Below, one piece after another: positions 53,235 through 62,435 of a DNA stretch of 64,000 bases (its first letter is position 1; the number at the start of each line of letters is the position of its first letter). The stretch is taken from the NCBI RefSeq assembly GCF_009731355.2, contig NZ_AP022810.1:1516001-1580000 (forward strand), given 5' to 3'. The translations under genes and the position numbers were made by a program. Under the pieces are notes generated by a model, which worked only from the letters and a program-made list of their open reading frames with translations, made no database searches and was not told where the DNA came from. Origin of the DNA: Desulfuromonas sp. AOP6 (GTDB lineage: Bacteria; Desulfobacterota; Desulfuromonadia; Desulfuromonadales; SZUA-540).

Positions 53235-54308
53235 ATGGATAAACGCAAAAAAGTTATTGTGGCCATGAGTGGAGGAGTGGATTCCTCCGTCACCGCCGCG
53301 TTGCTCAAGGAGCAGGGGTATGAGGTCGCTGGCCTGAATATGCGGCTATGGAAAGAAGACATAAATCCTTCCCATGCACCGAATGACGGCTGGCTCGCTC
53401 CAGACCACGCCGCCGATGTGCGGCGGGTGGCCGAGGCGCTGGATATTCCCTTGACCGTTCTCGACCTGCGAGAGGAATTCTATCGCCGCATTGTCGAGCC
53501 TTTCTGTCAGACCTACTTTTCCGGTGAAACCCCCAACCCCTGTATTCTCTGCAATCAGACCCTCAAGTTCGGGTTGTTACTGGAAAAGGCCCGGGAGCTT
53601 GGGGGGGATTTCCTGGCGACTGGGCACTATGCCCGCATCTTGCAGGAAGATGACCGTTTTGTGCTGGCGAAGGGTAAAAACCTGCACAAAGACCAGAGCT
53701 ACTTTCTTTTTACCCTGACACAGCAGCAGCTGAGCCACGTCCTCTTTCCGCTTGGAGAGATGGATAAAGAAAGCGTGAGGGCGCACGCCGCTCGTTTTCA
53801 GTTGCCCGTGGCTCAGAAAGCAGAGAGCCAGGACATCTGCTTTATTCCGGACGGGGACTATGTGTCTTTCCTCGAACGTCAGGGGCTTCCCGAGCATCCG
53901 GAAGGGGAAATCGTTCATGTCAACGGGCAGGTGTTGGGCCAGCACCTGGGGACATTTCGCTACACGGTCGGACAGCGTCGCGGCCTTGGCATTGCCTGGC
54001 CCGAACCTCTGTACGTGCTTAAAATCGATGCTTCCGCCTCCAAGGTTATTGTGGGGGAGCGAGTTCACCTCGCCGTCGAAGAAGTGACAGTAAAAGATAC
54101 CTGTTGGAATATCCCCGTGCCACAAGAACCTCTGCGAGCGAAATGCCGCATCCGCTACCGTCACCGGGAGGCCAGCGCCCTTATCACGCCGGGACCCGAT
54201 GGCTTGGCGATGATACGCTTCGAGGAACCACAACAGGGGGTCACCCCGGGTCAGGCGGCCGTCTTTTTCGACGGCGAGCGGATTCTTGGTGGAGGCTGGA
54301 TCCAATGA
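53235..54308 (+). CDS. mnmA: tRNA-specific 2-thiouridylase
   Basis: Inserts sulfur at wobble U34 of tRNA for Glu, Gln and Lys using persulfide from a cysteine desulfurase; 357 residues. PP-loop VAMSGGVDSSVTAALL near residue 10; catalytic cysteines in NPCILCNQTLKFG and AESQDICFIPDGDY; central ATGHYAR and C-terminal barrel (RYTVGQRRGLGIA). ATG 53235 is used because the earlier in-frame GTG (53205) lies in the terminator. mtaB overlaps its stop by 4 bases. Placement after nifS fits its sulfur supply. Confidence 0.96.
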   Translation: MDKRKKVIVAMSGGVDSSVTAALLKEQGYEVAGLNMRLWKEDINPSHAPNDGWLAPDHAADVRRVAEALDIPLTVLDLREEFYRRIVEPFCQTYFSGETPNPCILCNQTLKFGLLLEKARELGGDFLATGHYARILQEDDRFVLAKGKNLHKDQSYFLFTLTQQQLSHVLFPLGEMDKESVRAHAARFQLPVAQKAESQDICFIPDGDYVSFLERQGLPEHPEGEIVHVNGQVLGQHLGTFRYTVGQRRGLGIAWPEPLYVLKIDASASKVIVGERVHLAVEEVTVKDTCWNIPVPQEPLRAKCRIRYRHREASALITPGPDGLAMIRFEEPQQGVTPGQAAVFFDGERILGGGWIQ

Positions 54309-55600
54309 AGGGCCGTGTCTCTCTGACCACGCTCGGTTGCAAGACCAACCAGTTCGAGTCGGCGGCCATGGAGGAATATCTGCGGCAGACCGGCTACCAG
54401 GTCGTTCCTTTCGAGGATGGTGCCGACCTGGTTATCGTCAATACCTGCACGGTGACCAGTGCCACCGATGCCCAGTCCCGCAATCTCGTACGCCGTGCGC
54501 GACGCCTCAATCCCCGGTGCCGGGTAGTGGTGACGGGCTGCTATGCCCAGGTTGACCCCGAGGCTCTGTTGGCCATCCCCGGCGTTTCCCTGGTGTTGGG
54601 AAACGAGGAAAAAAAGGATTTTCTTCAGTGGATTGAAAAGAGTCATGCCGGTCAGGCTGTGCAGGTCTCCCCGATTCGGGAAAAAACAGAAGCCTCCGTG
54701 CTGTCGACCACGGTCTTTGCCGAGCGCAGCCGCGCCTTTGTGCAGATTCAAAACGGCTGCGACGCTTTCTGCTCCTACTGCATCATCCCCTATGCCCGCG
54801 GGCGCAGTCGTTCGGTAGTGCCGGACGAGGTCGTCACGCAGGTGGCCGGTCTCGTCGAGGCGGGCTACCCCGAGATCGTTCTCACGGGCATCCATATCGG
54901 CGGTTATGGAAATGACCTCGTACCCAGGCAGACCCTGACGGACCTCGTCCGGCGCCTGGAATCGAGCACCTTCGTGCACCGTCTGCGCCTGGGCTCCTTG
55001 GAGCCGACGGAAATTTCGGATGAGCTGATTGAGCTGATGGCCGGCTCATCCGTCATCTGTCCCCACTTTCATATCCCGCTGCAGGCGGGGGACGACCAGG
55101 TCCTGCAGAGGATGAACCGTCATTACGATGCCGCCTTCTTCCGGGAACTTGTGCAGCGTATTCATAAACGCCTGCCGCAGGCGGCCATCGGTCTCGACGT
55201 CATCGCCGGTTTTCCGGGGGAAACGGAGGAAGAATTCGCCAACACCCTCGCACTTGTTGAGAGCCTGCCCGTCAGTCATCTGCATGTTTTCCCCTACAGC
55301 CGGCGACCCGGAACGCCCGCAGCCAGTATGGCTGCGCAGGTGCCCTCTGCCATGGCTAAGGAAAGGGCCGCCCGTCTGCGGGCGCTCGGAGAAGAGAAAA
55401 CCCGAGCCTTTGCTCGGCGTTTTGTCGGCCAAACAATGGAAATCGTGGTGGAAGGAGGCGGGCAAAACGGCTGGCGCAAGGGGTTGACGACCAACTACCT
55501 CCATGTTCAATTCAGGCAGGGTGACGACTTGCCAGGAAAAGCGCTGCTGGTTCGCCTCACTGGCTTTGAGGACGAGGGGCTTGTCGGGGAGCTTGTCTGA
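54305..55600 (+). CDS. mtaB: tRNA t6A37 methylthiotransferase
   Basis: Radical-SAM enzyme turning t6A37 into ms2t6A37, 431 residues. N-terminal UPF0004 domain with TTLGCKTNQFESAAMEEYL, VNTCTVTSATDAQSR and VTGCYAQVDP (auxiliary cluster cysteines); radical-SAM CxxxCxxC in GCDAFCSYCIIPYARG; C-terminal TRAM domain. The sequence is of the MtaB rather than MiaB or RimO kind (QNGCDAFCSYC, no proline-rich RimO signature). ATG 54305 overlaps the mnmA stop (ATGA). tsaD, needed for its t6A substrate, begins at the right edge of the window. Confidence 0.93.
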   Translation: MKGRVSLTTLGCKTNQFESAAMEEYLRQTGYQVVPFEDGADLVIVNTCTVTSATDAQSRNLVRRARRLNPRCRVVVTGCYAQVDPEALLAIPGVSLVLGNEEKKDFLQWIEKSHAGQAVQVSPIREKTEASVLSTTVFAERSRAFVQIQNGCDAFCSYCIIPYARGRSRSVVPDEVVTQVAGLVEAGYPEIVLTGIHIGGYGNDLVPRQTLTDLVRRLESSTFVHRLRLGSLEPTEISDELIELMAGSSVICPHFHIPLQAGDDQVLQRMNRHYDAAFFRELVQRIHKRLPQAAIGLDVIAGFPGETEEEFANTLALVESLPVSHLHVFPYSRRPGTPAASMAAQVPSAMAKERAARLRALGEEKTRAFARRFVGQTMEIVVEGGGQNGWRKGLTTNYLHVQFRQGDDLPGKALLVRLTGFEDEGLVGELV

Positions 55601-55602
55601 AC

Positions 55603-56913
55603 TTAATGGGCGCCGCGGGCCAACAGGCGACCTCTATCGATATCCACCCGCAGCAGTAGAACAATTCCCACCACAAAAAAGACGATCAGGGCCAGAATGG
55701 CATGCCGTGTCGACCCGGTGAGGTCGGCGATAAGAGCGAAAATCATGGGACCGAAAATGGAGGCGAACTTGCCGCTGATGGCATAAAATCCGAAAAATTC
55801 GGCGCTCTTGCCTGAAGGAATCAAGGAAGCGAAAAGTGAGCGGCTGATGGCCTGGCTGCCGCCAAGAATAAGGGCCACCACGAAACCGAGGATCCAGAAT
55901 TCGTAGGCTTCCGTCATGAAGAAGGCGTAGATAGTGACGCCGGCAAAGAGAAAAAGGCTCACCAGGATGGACTTTTTGGGGTCGAAGCTTTCGGCCATAC
56001 GGCCAAAGAGCAGGGCGCCGGGCATGGCCACGAACTGGATCATGAGAAATGCCCCCAGGATGGTGCCCTGACCAAGGCCTAATTCTTCGCGGCCAAAGAT
56101 GGCCGAAACGACGATGATGGTCTGGATGCCGTCATTATAAAAGAGAAAGGCCACCAGAAAGAGCAGCAGATCCCGGTAGCGACGGATTTCAGAAAAGGTT
56201 TTTAAGTATGCCCGGAATCCCTGCAGCATGGGTTGGGGCTCGTGGACAAAGACGTCTTCGCGCACGTAGAGAAACATGGGCAACGAGAACAGCAACCACC
56301 ATAGCCCCGTCAGCAGGAATCCGGCCCTGCTGGCCGCCCCCGCATCGGCAAAGCCGAAAACCTCGTGAAACTGGATCATCAGAAAGACGACCAGCAGCAC
56401 GAGCCCGCCTCCAATATACCCTGAAGCAAATCCACGCGCCGACAGGCGATCGACTTCTTTTCCCTCGGCCAATGCCGGCAAGAAGGCATTGTAGAAGATA
56501 TTGCCAGCCGCAAAACCACTGTTGGCGATGACGAACAGTCCGGCCGCCAGCAGGTATTTTCCCGGGGAAGCAAAGAAGAGCAGGGCGGTGGCTACAGAAC
56601 CGACCAGACAGAAGAAGATGAGCCAATGGCGCCTGGAGCCGCTACGGTCGGCATGAGCGCCGAGAAAAGGCGCCGCTATCGCGACCAGCAGCATGGACAG
56701 GGATACGGCATATCCCCACAGGGCTGAAGCCGGCATGCTGTGGGTCCAGCTGAAGAGGCTGAGACGGGCGCCCTCGGCGGGCACCAGGGAGACAAAATAG
56801 ACCGGCAGCACGGCAGCCAGGATCACCGTGGCGTAGGCGGAGTTGGCCCAGTCATACAGACACCAGCTGAACCAGGCTTTGCTGCGGGAGGACTTTTTCA
56901 TGGCGGTTACCAT
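55603..56913 (-). CDS. MFS transporter of the UMF1/Atg22-like family
   Basis: A 436-residue membrane protein with about 12 helices. WCLYDWANSAYATVILAAVLP is the mark of the UMF1 (vacuole effluxer Atg22-like) family; HADRSGSRRHWLIFFCLVG is the loop between helices 2 and 3, and GGSQAISRSLFASLIPSGKSAEFFGFYAISGKFAS, read in pieces around helix 10, is also typical. The substrate is unknown, possibly amino acids by analogy with Atg22. Start 56913 or 56901 (MKKSSRSKAW). It converges on mtaB with only 2 bases between stops. Confidence 0.88.
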   Translation of the reverse strand: MVTAMKKSSRSKAWFSWCLYDWANSAYATVILAAVLPVYFVSLVPAEGARLSLFSWTHSMPASALWGYAVSLSMLLVAIAAPFLGAHADRSGSRRHWLIFFCLVGSVATALLFFASPGKYLLAAGLFVIANSGFAAGNIFYNAFLPALAEGKEVDRLSARGFASGYIGGGLVLLVVFLMIQFHEVFGFADAGAASRAGFLLTGLWWLLFSLPMFLYVREDVFVHEPQPMLQGFRAYLKTFSEIRRYRDLLLFLVAFLFYNDGIQTIIVVSAIFGREELGLGQGTILGAFLMIQFVAMPGALLFGRMAESFDPKKSILVSLFLFAGVTIYAFFMTEAYEFWILGFVVALILGGSQAISRSLFASLIPSGKSAEFFGFYAISGKFASIFGPMIFALIADLTGSTRHAILALIVFFVVGIVLLLRVDIDRGRLLARGAH

Positions 56914-57153
56914 TTATGGGCGGATGTATTGGGCTCAGTGATTTCTGTCGGGGCGATTGGCCATATGAAACGCAATGGTGCCAGCATAAACAAAAAAATG
57001 CCCCGGGCCAAGGAGGGAAAGCACCGGGGCGAATAAGATGTTCTTATTCTGTGTATAAGCAACACCGGTGCCAAGTTCTATGGGCCAGTCAAAACAGGTT
57101 TTTAGGGAATTTCAGGGCAGGAAACGTCGACTTCCGTCAGAAAACCGAACCCG

Positions 57154-57441
57154 TCAAAACCGGTTTTTTGACTCATCGGCTTCCTGTTTTTGTCGCTGGA
57201 GAACATATCCGCAGTCAGGCGGAAGCCACTGCACTGTTTCCACCAGCTCCGGCGTGAGCTTGAGACAACCTTCGCCCACTTCGAAGCGCTTGTGGTAGAC
57301 CTTGCAGGTTCGCTCGGTCACATCCAGGTAACGGCAGGCAATGGTAGTAGGGAAAATTGTGCCGTTCTCATCCACCCATTTTTCAAAACAACATTGCCCG
57401 CAGTGACTGCAGATCTGTTCCCACTGGTCTGAATCTGACAT
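57154..57441 (-). CDS. YkgJ-family cysteine cluster protein
   Basis: A 95-residue protein with eight cysteines, among them ICSHCGQCCFEKW (CxxCGxCC, the family signature), ACRYLDVTERTC and PPDCGYVL. The family is thought to bind zinc or iron and has no assigned role. It starts 70 bases after the stop of nrdJ on the same strand, beyond a terminator. The tail and downstream DNA contain two similar short tracts (GTCAAAACAGG and GTCAAAACCGG). Confidence 0.85.
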   Translation of the reverse strand: MSDSDQWEQICSHCGQCCFEKWVDENGTIFPTTIACRYLDVTERTCKVYHKRFEVGEGCLKLTPELVETVQWLPPDCGYVLQRQKQEADESKNRF

Positions 57442-57460
57442 TACTGTCCTGTCACAGGAA

Positions 57461-57492
57461 TAAAAAAGCCAGGCCCCTGTGAGGACCTGGCT
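57461..57492 (-). terminator. Intrinsic terminator after nrdJ
   Basis: AGCCAGG (57467-57473) pairs with CCTGGCT (57486-57492), inner bases CCCT/AGG extend it; read on the minus strand it is followed by TTTTTTA. It lies 19 bases after the ribonucleotide reductase stop. Confidence 0.8.
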
Positions 57493-57510
57493 GATGAAAG
57501 TTGATACTGA

Positions 57511-59739
57511 CTAGGCGCATTCAGAATAACCACAGGCGTGACAGACGCTGCAGCCGCCCTCGTGTTCCACCGGACCGCCGCATTCGGGACAGGCGCCGCC
57601 GTTGATGACCAGCTGAGCTGCCTCTTCCCCTTCGGTCAGGGTGTGCATCTGGATGGCCTTGGCCACGGCATCAGCGCACGAGGTAATGCGGTTATCACCA
57701 AAGCCGGCAGGCTTGTGGCAGGTAATGCCGATGAGCTGCTTGACGGCCTGACGGGCCTGCACGCCGCTGCGCCAGGCCAGAGAGACGAGACGCCCGATGG
57801 CTTCGCACTGGGAGGCGGCACAGCCGCCGGCCTTGCCCATGGTGGTGAAGAGTTCGAAAAGCCCGTTGCTGTCTTCATTGATGGTGACATAGAGCGGTCC
57901 GCAGCCGGTTTCCATCTGGTAGGTGGCGCCGCGCAGAGCTCGGGGCCGCTCTTTTTTGCGGCTGCCCTTGTGGCTCTCCATGGGTATGGCCTCTTCGGGG
58001 CCCTTTTCTTCCTTTTTGCCCACCGAGAGCACCTGCTGGTCGCGCGAGCCGTCACGGTAGATAGTAACCCCTTTGCAGCCCTGGTGATAGGCCATGCGAT
58101 AGACCTGAGACACATCCTCGCGGCTGGCGGTGTGGGGAAAATTGACCGTCTTGGAGACGGCGTTGTCGGTGTATTTCTGGAAAGCCGCCTGCATGGCGAT
58201 ATGATCTTCCGGCGTAATATCGTGGGCGGTGACGAAGATGCGGCGCACATCCTCGGGAATCTGCTTGAAGTCATGGATGGTGCCGTGCTCGGCGATGAGC
58301 TTCATCAGTTCCGGCGTATAGAAGCCACGCTCCTTGGCGATCTTTTCGAACAGAGGATGCACTTCCACAAGGATGTCGTTGTCCAGCACCTGGCGTACGT
58401 AGGAGACGGCGAACAGGGGTTCGATGCCGCTGGAGGCGTTGGCGATGATCGAGATGGTTCCCGTCGGGGCGATGGTCGTGCAGGTCGCGTTGCGCAGGGG
58501 TGGTTCCCCGTTCTGGTCGTAGAGGCTCCCCTTGAAGTTGGCGAAGGCGCCACGCTCCTCGGCGAGTTCGCGGGAGACCCGGCGGGATTCATTGGTGATG
58601 AACTGCATGACCTTTTCCCCCAGGGCCACAGCTTCGGCGCTGTTGTAGGGGATGCCGAGCAGAATGAGCATGTCGGCCCAGCCCATGACGCCGAGGCCGA
58701 TTTTACGATTGGCCTTGGTCATCTCTTCGATTTCCTTAAGGGGGTAGGTGTTGACCTCAATGACATTGTCGAGGAAGCGTGTGGTGGTTTTGATGACCTC
58801 GCCCAGCTTTTTCCAGTCCACCTTGCCCTTATCCACCATGTGACCCAGGTTGATGGAGCCGAGGTTACAGGACTCGTAGGGGAGCAGGGGCTGTTCGCCG
58901 CAGGGATTGGTCGCCTCGATCTCACCGACATGGGGTGTGGGGTTGTCCCGGTTCAGGCGATCGAGGAAGATGATTCCCGGTTCGCCGTTAGTCCAGGCCA
59001 TTTCGACGATGTGTTCGAACACCTTGCGGGCGTCCATTTTTTTGGCCACATCCTTGCTCCGGGGGTTAATAATTTCGTATTCACCCCCATTTTCCACCGC
59101 CTCCATGAAGGCTTCCGTCAGCCCGACGGAAATATTAAAATTGGTAAGGACCTTCTGATCCCGCTTGGCCATGATGAAATCCATGATGTCGGGATGGTCG
59201 ACCCGCAGGATGCCCATGTTGGCGCCTCGACGGGTACCGCCCTGCTTGATGGTCTCGGTGGCGGCATCGAACACCTTCATGAAGGAGAGGGGACCAGAAG
59301 ATACGCCCTTGGTTGACAGGACCACGTCATTGGCGGGACGGATGCGCGAAAAGGAAAATCCGGTGCCACCACCGCTCTTGTGAATCAGGGCCGTCTGTTT
59401 GATCGCCTCGAAAATACTCTCCATCGAATCGCCGACAGGCAGAACGAAACAGGCGGAGAGTTGCCCCAGTTCCCGTCCGGCATTCATCAGGGTGGGAGAG
59501 TTGGGGAGAAAGTCGAGAGAGGTCATCAGGTCGTAGAACTTCCTGGCCAGCTCGTCTGCTTTGACGCCTGACTTGAGACGCGTTTCGGCCGAGGCGATGG
59601 CATCGGCAACGCGTTGAAACATATCGGCAGGAGACTCCAGAACCTTGCCGTCACTATTGCGTTTCAGATAGCGGCGCTCCAGTACAGTCAGGGCATTTTT
59701 GGAGAGGGGCAGATGGCTGTCGGCGGGATGTTTCTTCAT
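57511..59739 (-). CDS. nrdJ: Adenosylcobalamin-dependent ribonucleotide reductase (class II)
   Basis: Makes deoxyribonucleotides without oxygen, using B12 for radical generation; 742 residues. PTLMNAGRELGQLSACFVLP near the N-terminus, NPCGEQPLLPYESCNLGSIN (catalytic NxCxE), GLGVMGWADMLILLGIPYNS and APTGTISIIANASSG (phosphate site) are all class II landmarks. The C-terminus has CPECGGPVEHEGGCSVCHAC then GYSECA, a cysteine-rich tail for re-reduction or zinc. No N-terminal ATP cone is evident. It is preceded by two NrdR-like boxes and followed by a terminator, so it is a single-gene unit. Confidence 0.96.
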   Translation of the reverse strand: MKKHPADSHLPLSKNALTVLERRYLKRNSDGKVLESPADMFQRVADAIASAETRLKSGVKADELARKFYDLMTSLDFLPNSPTLMNAGRELGQLSACFVLPVGDSMESIFEAIKQTALIHKSGGGTGFSFSRIRPANDVVLSTKGVSSGPLSFMKVFDAATETIKQGGTRRGANMGILRVDHPDIMDFIMAKRDQKVLTNFNISVGLTEAFMEAVENGGEYEIINPRSKDVAKKMDARKVFEHIVEMAWTNGEPGIIFLDRLNRDNPTPHVGEIEATNPCGEQPLLPYESCNLGSINLGHMVDKGKVDWKKLGEVIKTTTRFLDNVIEVNTYPLKEIEEMTKANRKIGLGVMGWADMLILLGIPYNSAEAVALGEKVMQFITNESRRVSRELAEERGAFANFKGSLYDQNGEPPLRNATCTTIAPTGTISIIANASSGIEPLFAVSYVRQVLDNDILVEVHPLFEKIAKERGFYTPELMKLIAEHGTIHDFKQIPEDVRRIFVTAHDITPEDHIAMQAAFQKYTDNAVSKTVNFPHTASREDVSQVYRMAYHQGCKGVTIYRDGSRDQQVLSVGKKEEKGPEEAIPMESHKGSRKKERPRALRGATYQMETGCGPLYVTINEDSNGLFELFTTMGKAGGCAASQCEAIGRLVSLAWRSGVQARQAVKQLIGITCHKPAGFGDNRITSCADAVAKAIQMHTLTEGEEAAQLVINGGACPECGGPVEHEGGCSVCHACGYSECA

Positions 59740-59812
59740 AGGACGTCCTTTTATTTGAAATGACTGAGGAAAACAGAATGCGGTCGGTACTGGGATTGTA
59801 AACTGATGGTAT

Positions 59813-59859
59813 ACCCAATATTATGTGGTCGACCAGATTTATTCCACAAGATGTCGTGG
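59813..59859 (-). promoter_or_regulatory. Tandem NrdR boxes at the nrdJ promoter
   Basis: Two 16-base sites, ACCCAATATTATGTGG (59813-59828) and CCACAAGATGTCGTGG (59844-59859), read on the minus strand as CCACATAATATTGGGT and CCACGACATCTTGTGG. Compared with the NrdR box ACACwATATaTwGTGT they agree at about 10 and 13 of 16 positions, and their start-to-start spacing is 31 bases, the three-turn spacing known for paired NrdR boxes. On the minus strand TTGACA (59866-59861) and AATAAA (59843-59838), 17 bases apart, form a likely promoter overlapping the upstream box. NrdR would repress nrdJ. Confidence 0.6.
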
Positions 59860-59981
59860 TTGTCAAGGAAGTCTTTCTGTGTTTTTTAAATATTACCAAA
59901 AGCGTCATGATGAGCAGGGGAAAATTATCTTTACACTATCAACCATTGTGGTAAAACGATGTTCTATGGAGGGTGTTTTGC

Positions 59982-61040
59982 ATGAAAGGGTGGATGGAAG
60001 GTCTGAAGTCAACGGCGGCCAGCAATCGGCAACTGCAGGAGCTCTTCAAGGCGTCCCAGGTGGCTTTGTCGCCACAGAAACTTGACGAACTGCTGGCCAA
60101 ACTGCTGCGCATCGGTATGGAAAGCCTTTCCATGCCGGCCGGAAGCATCGCCCTGTATGAGGAGGAGACCCGGCAGCTGGTTCTGCACGCGCACCGAGGG
60201 TTGAGCCCTCAATTTGTGGCCCGCGATCGTTGGGTGGTTGAAGAGGGGGATGTCACCCAGAGAATACTCCAGCGGGGCGAGGTTTTCGTCATCGAAGATA
60301 CGCAGATGGCCTTCTCGGTGACCCCCTGGCCTTTGGAAAAAGAGGGCATTCGTTCCCTGGTGGCTTCTCCCCTTAAATGCCGGAACAACGTGGTCGGCAT
60401 CTTTTATCTGGACGATTTCGAGCCCCGTCAGATTCACGACTCTCAGATCCAGATGTTCTCCATCATCGCCTCCTTTGCCGCTCTTTGCATTGACAATGCG
60501 CAAATCCGTACCCAGGCCGACTTTTTCACCCGCACGGACCCCCTGACGCGCCTGTATAATCAACATCAGTTCAAAGCTCTATTCCAGCAGGAACTCTCGC
60601 GCTCCCAGTATTATGGTTTCCCTTTTTCTCTCATCCTTTTCGATATAGACGACTTCAGGCGCTTCAATGACAGTTTTGGTCATTCCAACGGCGATCTTGT
60701 TCTTAAAACGGTAGCCCGCTTGCTCAGGGAGTCTTTTCGGGAATTCGACACCCTTTTTCGCTATGGCGGAGAGGAATTCATGGCCATTCTTCCCGAGACG
60801 CCGCTGGAAGAGGCTCTAAAACTTGCCCGGGAAGGGTGCCATCTTATTGCGCAGAAGTCCCACCGGGACCTGCCTGTTGCTGCCGCCGGACCGGTATCGG
60901 CCAGCGCAGCCGTGGTTTCTTTTCCGAAAGATGGTCGGAATCTGGATACCCTGTTACGACATCTGGACACGCTCCTGTTTCTCCATCGTCATGTCTGCGG
61001 GCAAGTGCATACCCTGCCTGATGCCGCTGTGGAGATCTGA
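59982..61040 (+). CDS. GAF-GGDEF protein, probable diguanylate cyclase with altered end
   Basis: A 352-residue soluble signalling protein. GAF domain at about 25-180 (LLRIGMESLSMPAGSIALYE, RSLVASPLKCRNNVVGIFYL), then GGDEF domain: DPLTRLYNQHQFKALF, LILFDIDDFRRFNDSFGHSN, and the active-site RYGGEEF. An I-site RxxD (REFD) stands five residues before GGEEF, so product inhibition is expected. The C-terminal part, normally ALYxAKxxGRNRV, reads LDTLLFLHRHVCGQVHTL and is degenerate. ATG 59982 follows GGAGGG by 8 bases. It is divergent from nrdJ. Confidence 0.88.
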   Translation: MKGWMEGLKSTAASNRQLQELFKASQVALSPQKLDELLAKLLRIGMESLSMPAGSIALYEEETRQLVLHAHRGLSPQFVARDRWVVEEGDVTQRILQRGEVFVIEDTQMAFSVTPWPLEKEGIRSLVASPLKCRNNVVGIFYLDDFEPRQIHDSQIQMFSIIASFAALCIDNAQIRTQADFFTRTDPLTRLYNQHQFKALFQQELSRSQYYGFPFSLILFDIDDFRRFNDSFGHSNGDLVLKTVARLLRESFREFDTLFRYGGEEFMAILPETPLEEALKLAREGCHLIAQKSHRDLPVAAAGPVSASAAVVSFPKDGRNLDTLLRHLDTLLFLHRHVCGQVHTLPDAAVEI

Positions 61041-61248
61041 TTCATTCCGCTTTTCAGCAGGACTTCCCCCCTGAAGATTTTCCTTCGTCGAAAGAAGTTG
61101 CCAACCCTGGCCAGCAATGGTAATTATTCCGCTTTCATTCAGGCCTGAGAATAGACGCTGTGCAATGTCTGGTTGCCTGTTTTGCTGCCTGCTGTCATAA
61201 TGCACAAGCAGCGCAGAGACCTCTCGGTCAAATCTTTATCGAGTATTT

Positions 61249-62400
61249 ATGGCTTTATATCTGGACAACGCAGCGACTTCTTTTCCCAAGCCCGAATCGG
61301 TCTATCGTGCCGTTGAGCGGACCATGAGGGACATTGGTGCCAGCCCCGGTCGCGGGGGGTACCAGCAGGCCTTGGAGGCCAGTCGGCTGGTCTTTGAAAC
61401 GCGCTCCCTTTTGGCTGATTTTTTCGGCATCGCGGACGCCTCCCGTATCGCCTTTACAGCTAACGCCACCGAAGCGATCAATCTGGCTTTGTTCGGCCTC
61501 CTCAAGGCTGGAGACAGGGTTGTCACCACCAGCATGGACCACAATGCGGTGGCGCGACCTCTCTTTGCCCTGCAGGAAATGGGCGTTCAGGTTGTTCAGG
61601 TTGCGGCGGACCCGCAGGGATTTGTCGATCCTGAAACCTTGAAGCAGGCCTGTCGTGAAAAAACGCGACTGGTCATCCTTAACCACTGTTCCAATGTCAC
61701 CGGAACCCTTCAACCCATCGAAGAGCTAGGACCCTGGTGTCGCAAGGAAGGCATTCTCTTCATGGTCGACGCCGCGCAGAGCGCCGGCCTGTTTGCCTTG
61801 AACGTAGATTCTCTGGCCATCGACCTGCTGGCGGTCCCTGGACATAAAGGGCTTTACGGACCCCAGGGCACTGGTTTTCTGTATGTCCATCCCGGTTTGA
61901 ACCTCAAGCCTCTCTTTTACGGGGGTACCGGTAACGCTTCTCACTCTTTGAGTCAGCCGGAGGAAATGCCTGAGCGTCTCGAAAGTGGCACCATCAACAC
62001 GCCGGGTTTGGCCGGGCTCAAGGCGGGAGTCGAATTTATCATTCAGACCGGGATAGAGGCCATCCGAGCCCACGAAAGGACCTTGCTCGAACGGCTCCTC
62101 GATGGTCTTCGCCAGGTGAAAAGCGTTGAACTGTACGGACCACGGGACTTTCGCTATCATGGTGGCGCCGTTTCCTTCAATCTGGCAGGGCGTGACCCGT
62201 CGGAAGTCGGCTTTCTGCTCGATCATGCACACCATATCTGCTGTCGGGTCGGTCTGCATTGCGCTCCTGCCGCACACAGAACCATCGGTACCTTCCCGCG
62301 AGGAACCGTGCGTGTGAGCCCCGGTTTCTTCAACACCGTTGGAGAAATTGATCGTTTCATTACCGCTGTGGATGTCATTCTATCACGCCCCGAGGCCTGA
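61249..62400 (+). CDS. Class V aminotransferase-fold cysteine desulfurase-like enzyme
   Basis: A 383-residue PLP enzyme. LYLDNAATSFPKPESVYRAV is the start; GASPGRGGYQQAL, TSMDHNAVARPL, VDAAQSAG, VPGHKGLYGPQGTGFLYV (Schiff-base lysine) and CRVGLHCAPAAHRTIGTFP follow, the last holding the candidate catalytic cysteine. This pattern is that of a SufS/CsdA-related subfamily of stand-alone enzymes (the EF2568-type group, from memory), distinct from the NifS in this window. No SufU or SufE is adjacent. It may act on cysteine or selenocysteine. Confidence 0.85.
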   Translation: MALYLDNAATSFPKPESVYRAVERTMRDIGASPGRGGYQQALEASRLVFETRSLLADFFGIADASRIAFTANATEAINLALFGLLKAGDRVVTTSMDHNAVARPLFALQEMGVQVVQVAADPQGFVDPETLKQACREKTRLVILNHCSNVTGTLQPIEELGPWCRKEGILFMVDAAQSAGLFALNVDSLAIDLLAVPGHKGLYGPQGTGFLYVHPGLNLKPLFYGGTGNASHSLSQPEEMPERLESGTINTPGLAGLKAGVEFIIQTGIEAIRAHERTLLERLLDGLRQVKSVELYGPRDFRYHGGAVSFNLAGRDPSEVGFLLDHAHHICCRVGLHCAPAAHRTIGTFPRGTVRVSPGFFNTVGEIDRFITAVDVILSRPEA

Positions 62401-62435
62401 TTCGACCAGGCAACCCTGACAACGGAAAGGATCTC

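Noticed and set aside
54104-54304. Upstream extension of mtaB
   Set aside because: It lies inside mnmA in another frame; the conserved TTLGCKTNQ start follows ATG 54305.
57080-57175. Short repeated tracts GTCAAAACAGGTTTTT and GTCAAAACCGGTTTTTTG
   Set aside because: Two short AT-rich matches only; not enough for an array, a CRISPR or an att site.
57538-59316. A 592-codon open frame antisense to nrdJ
   Set aside because: It mirrors the reductase gene in a high-GC codon context, has no domain-like composition and no ribosome site; the reductase motifs are unambiguous.
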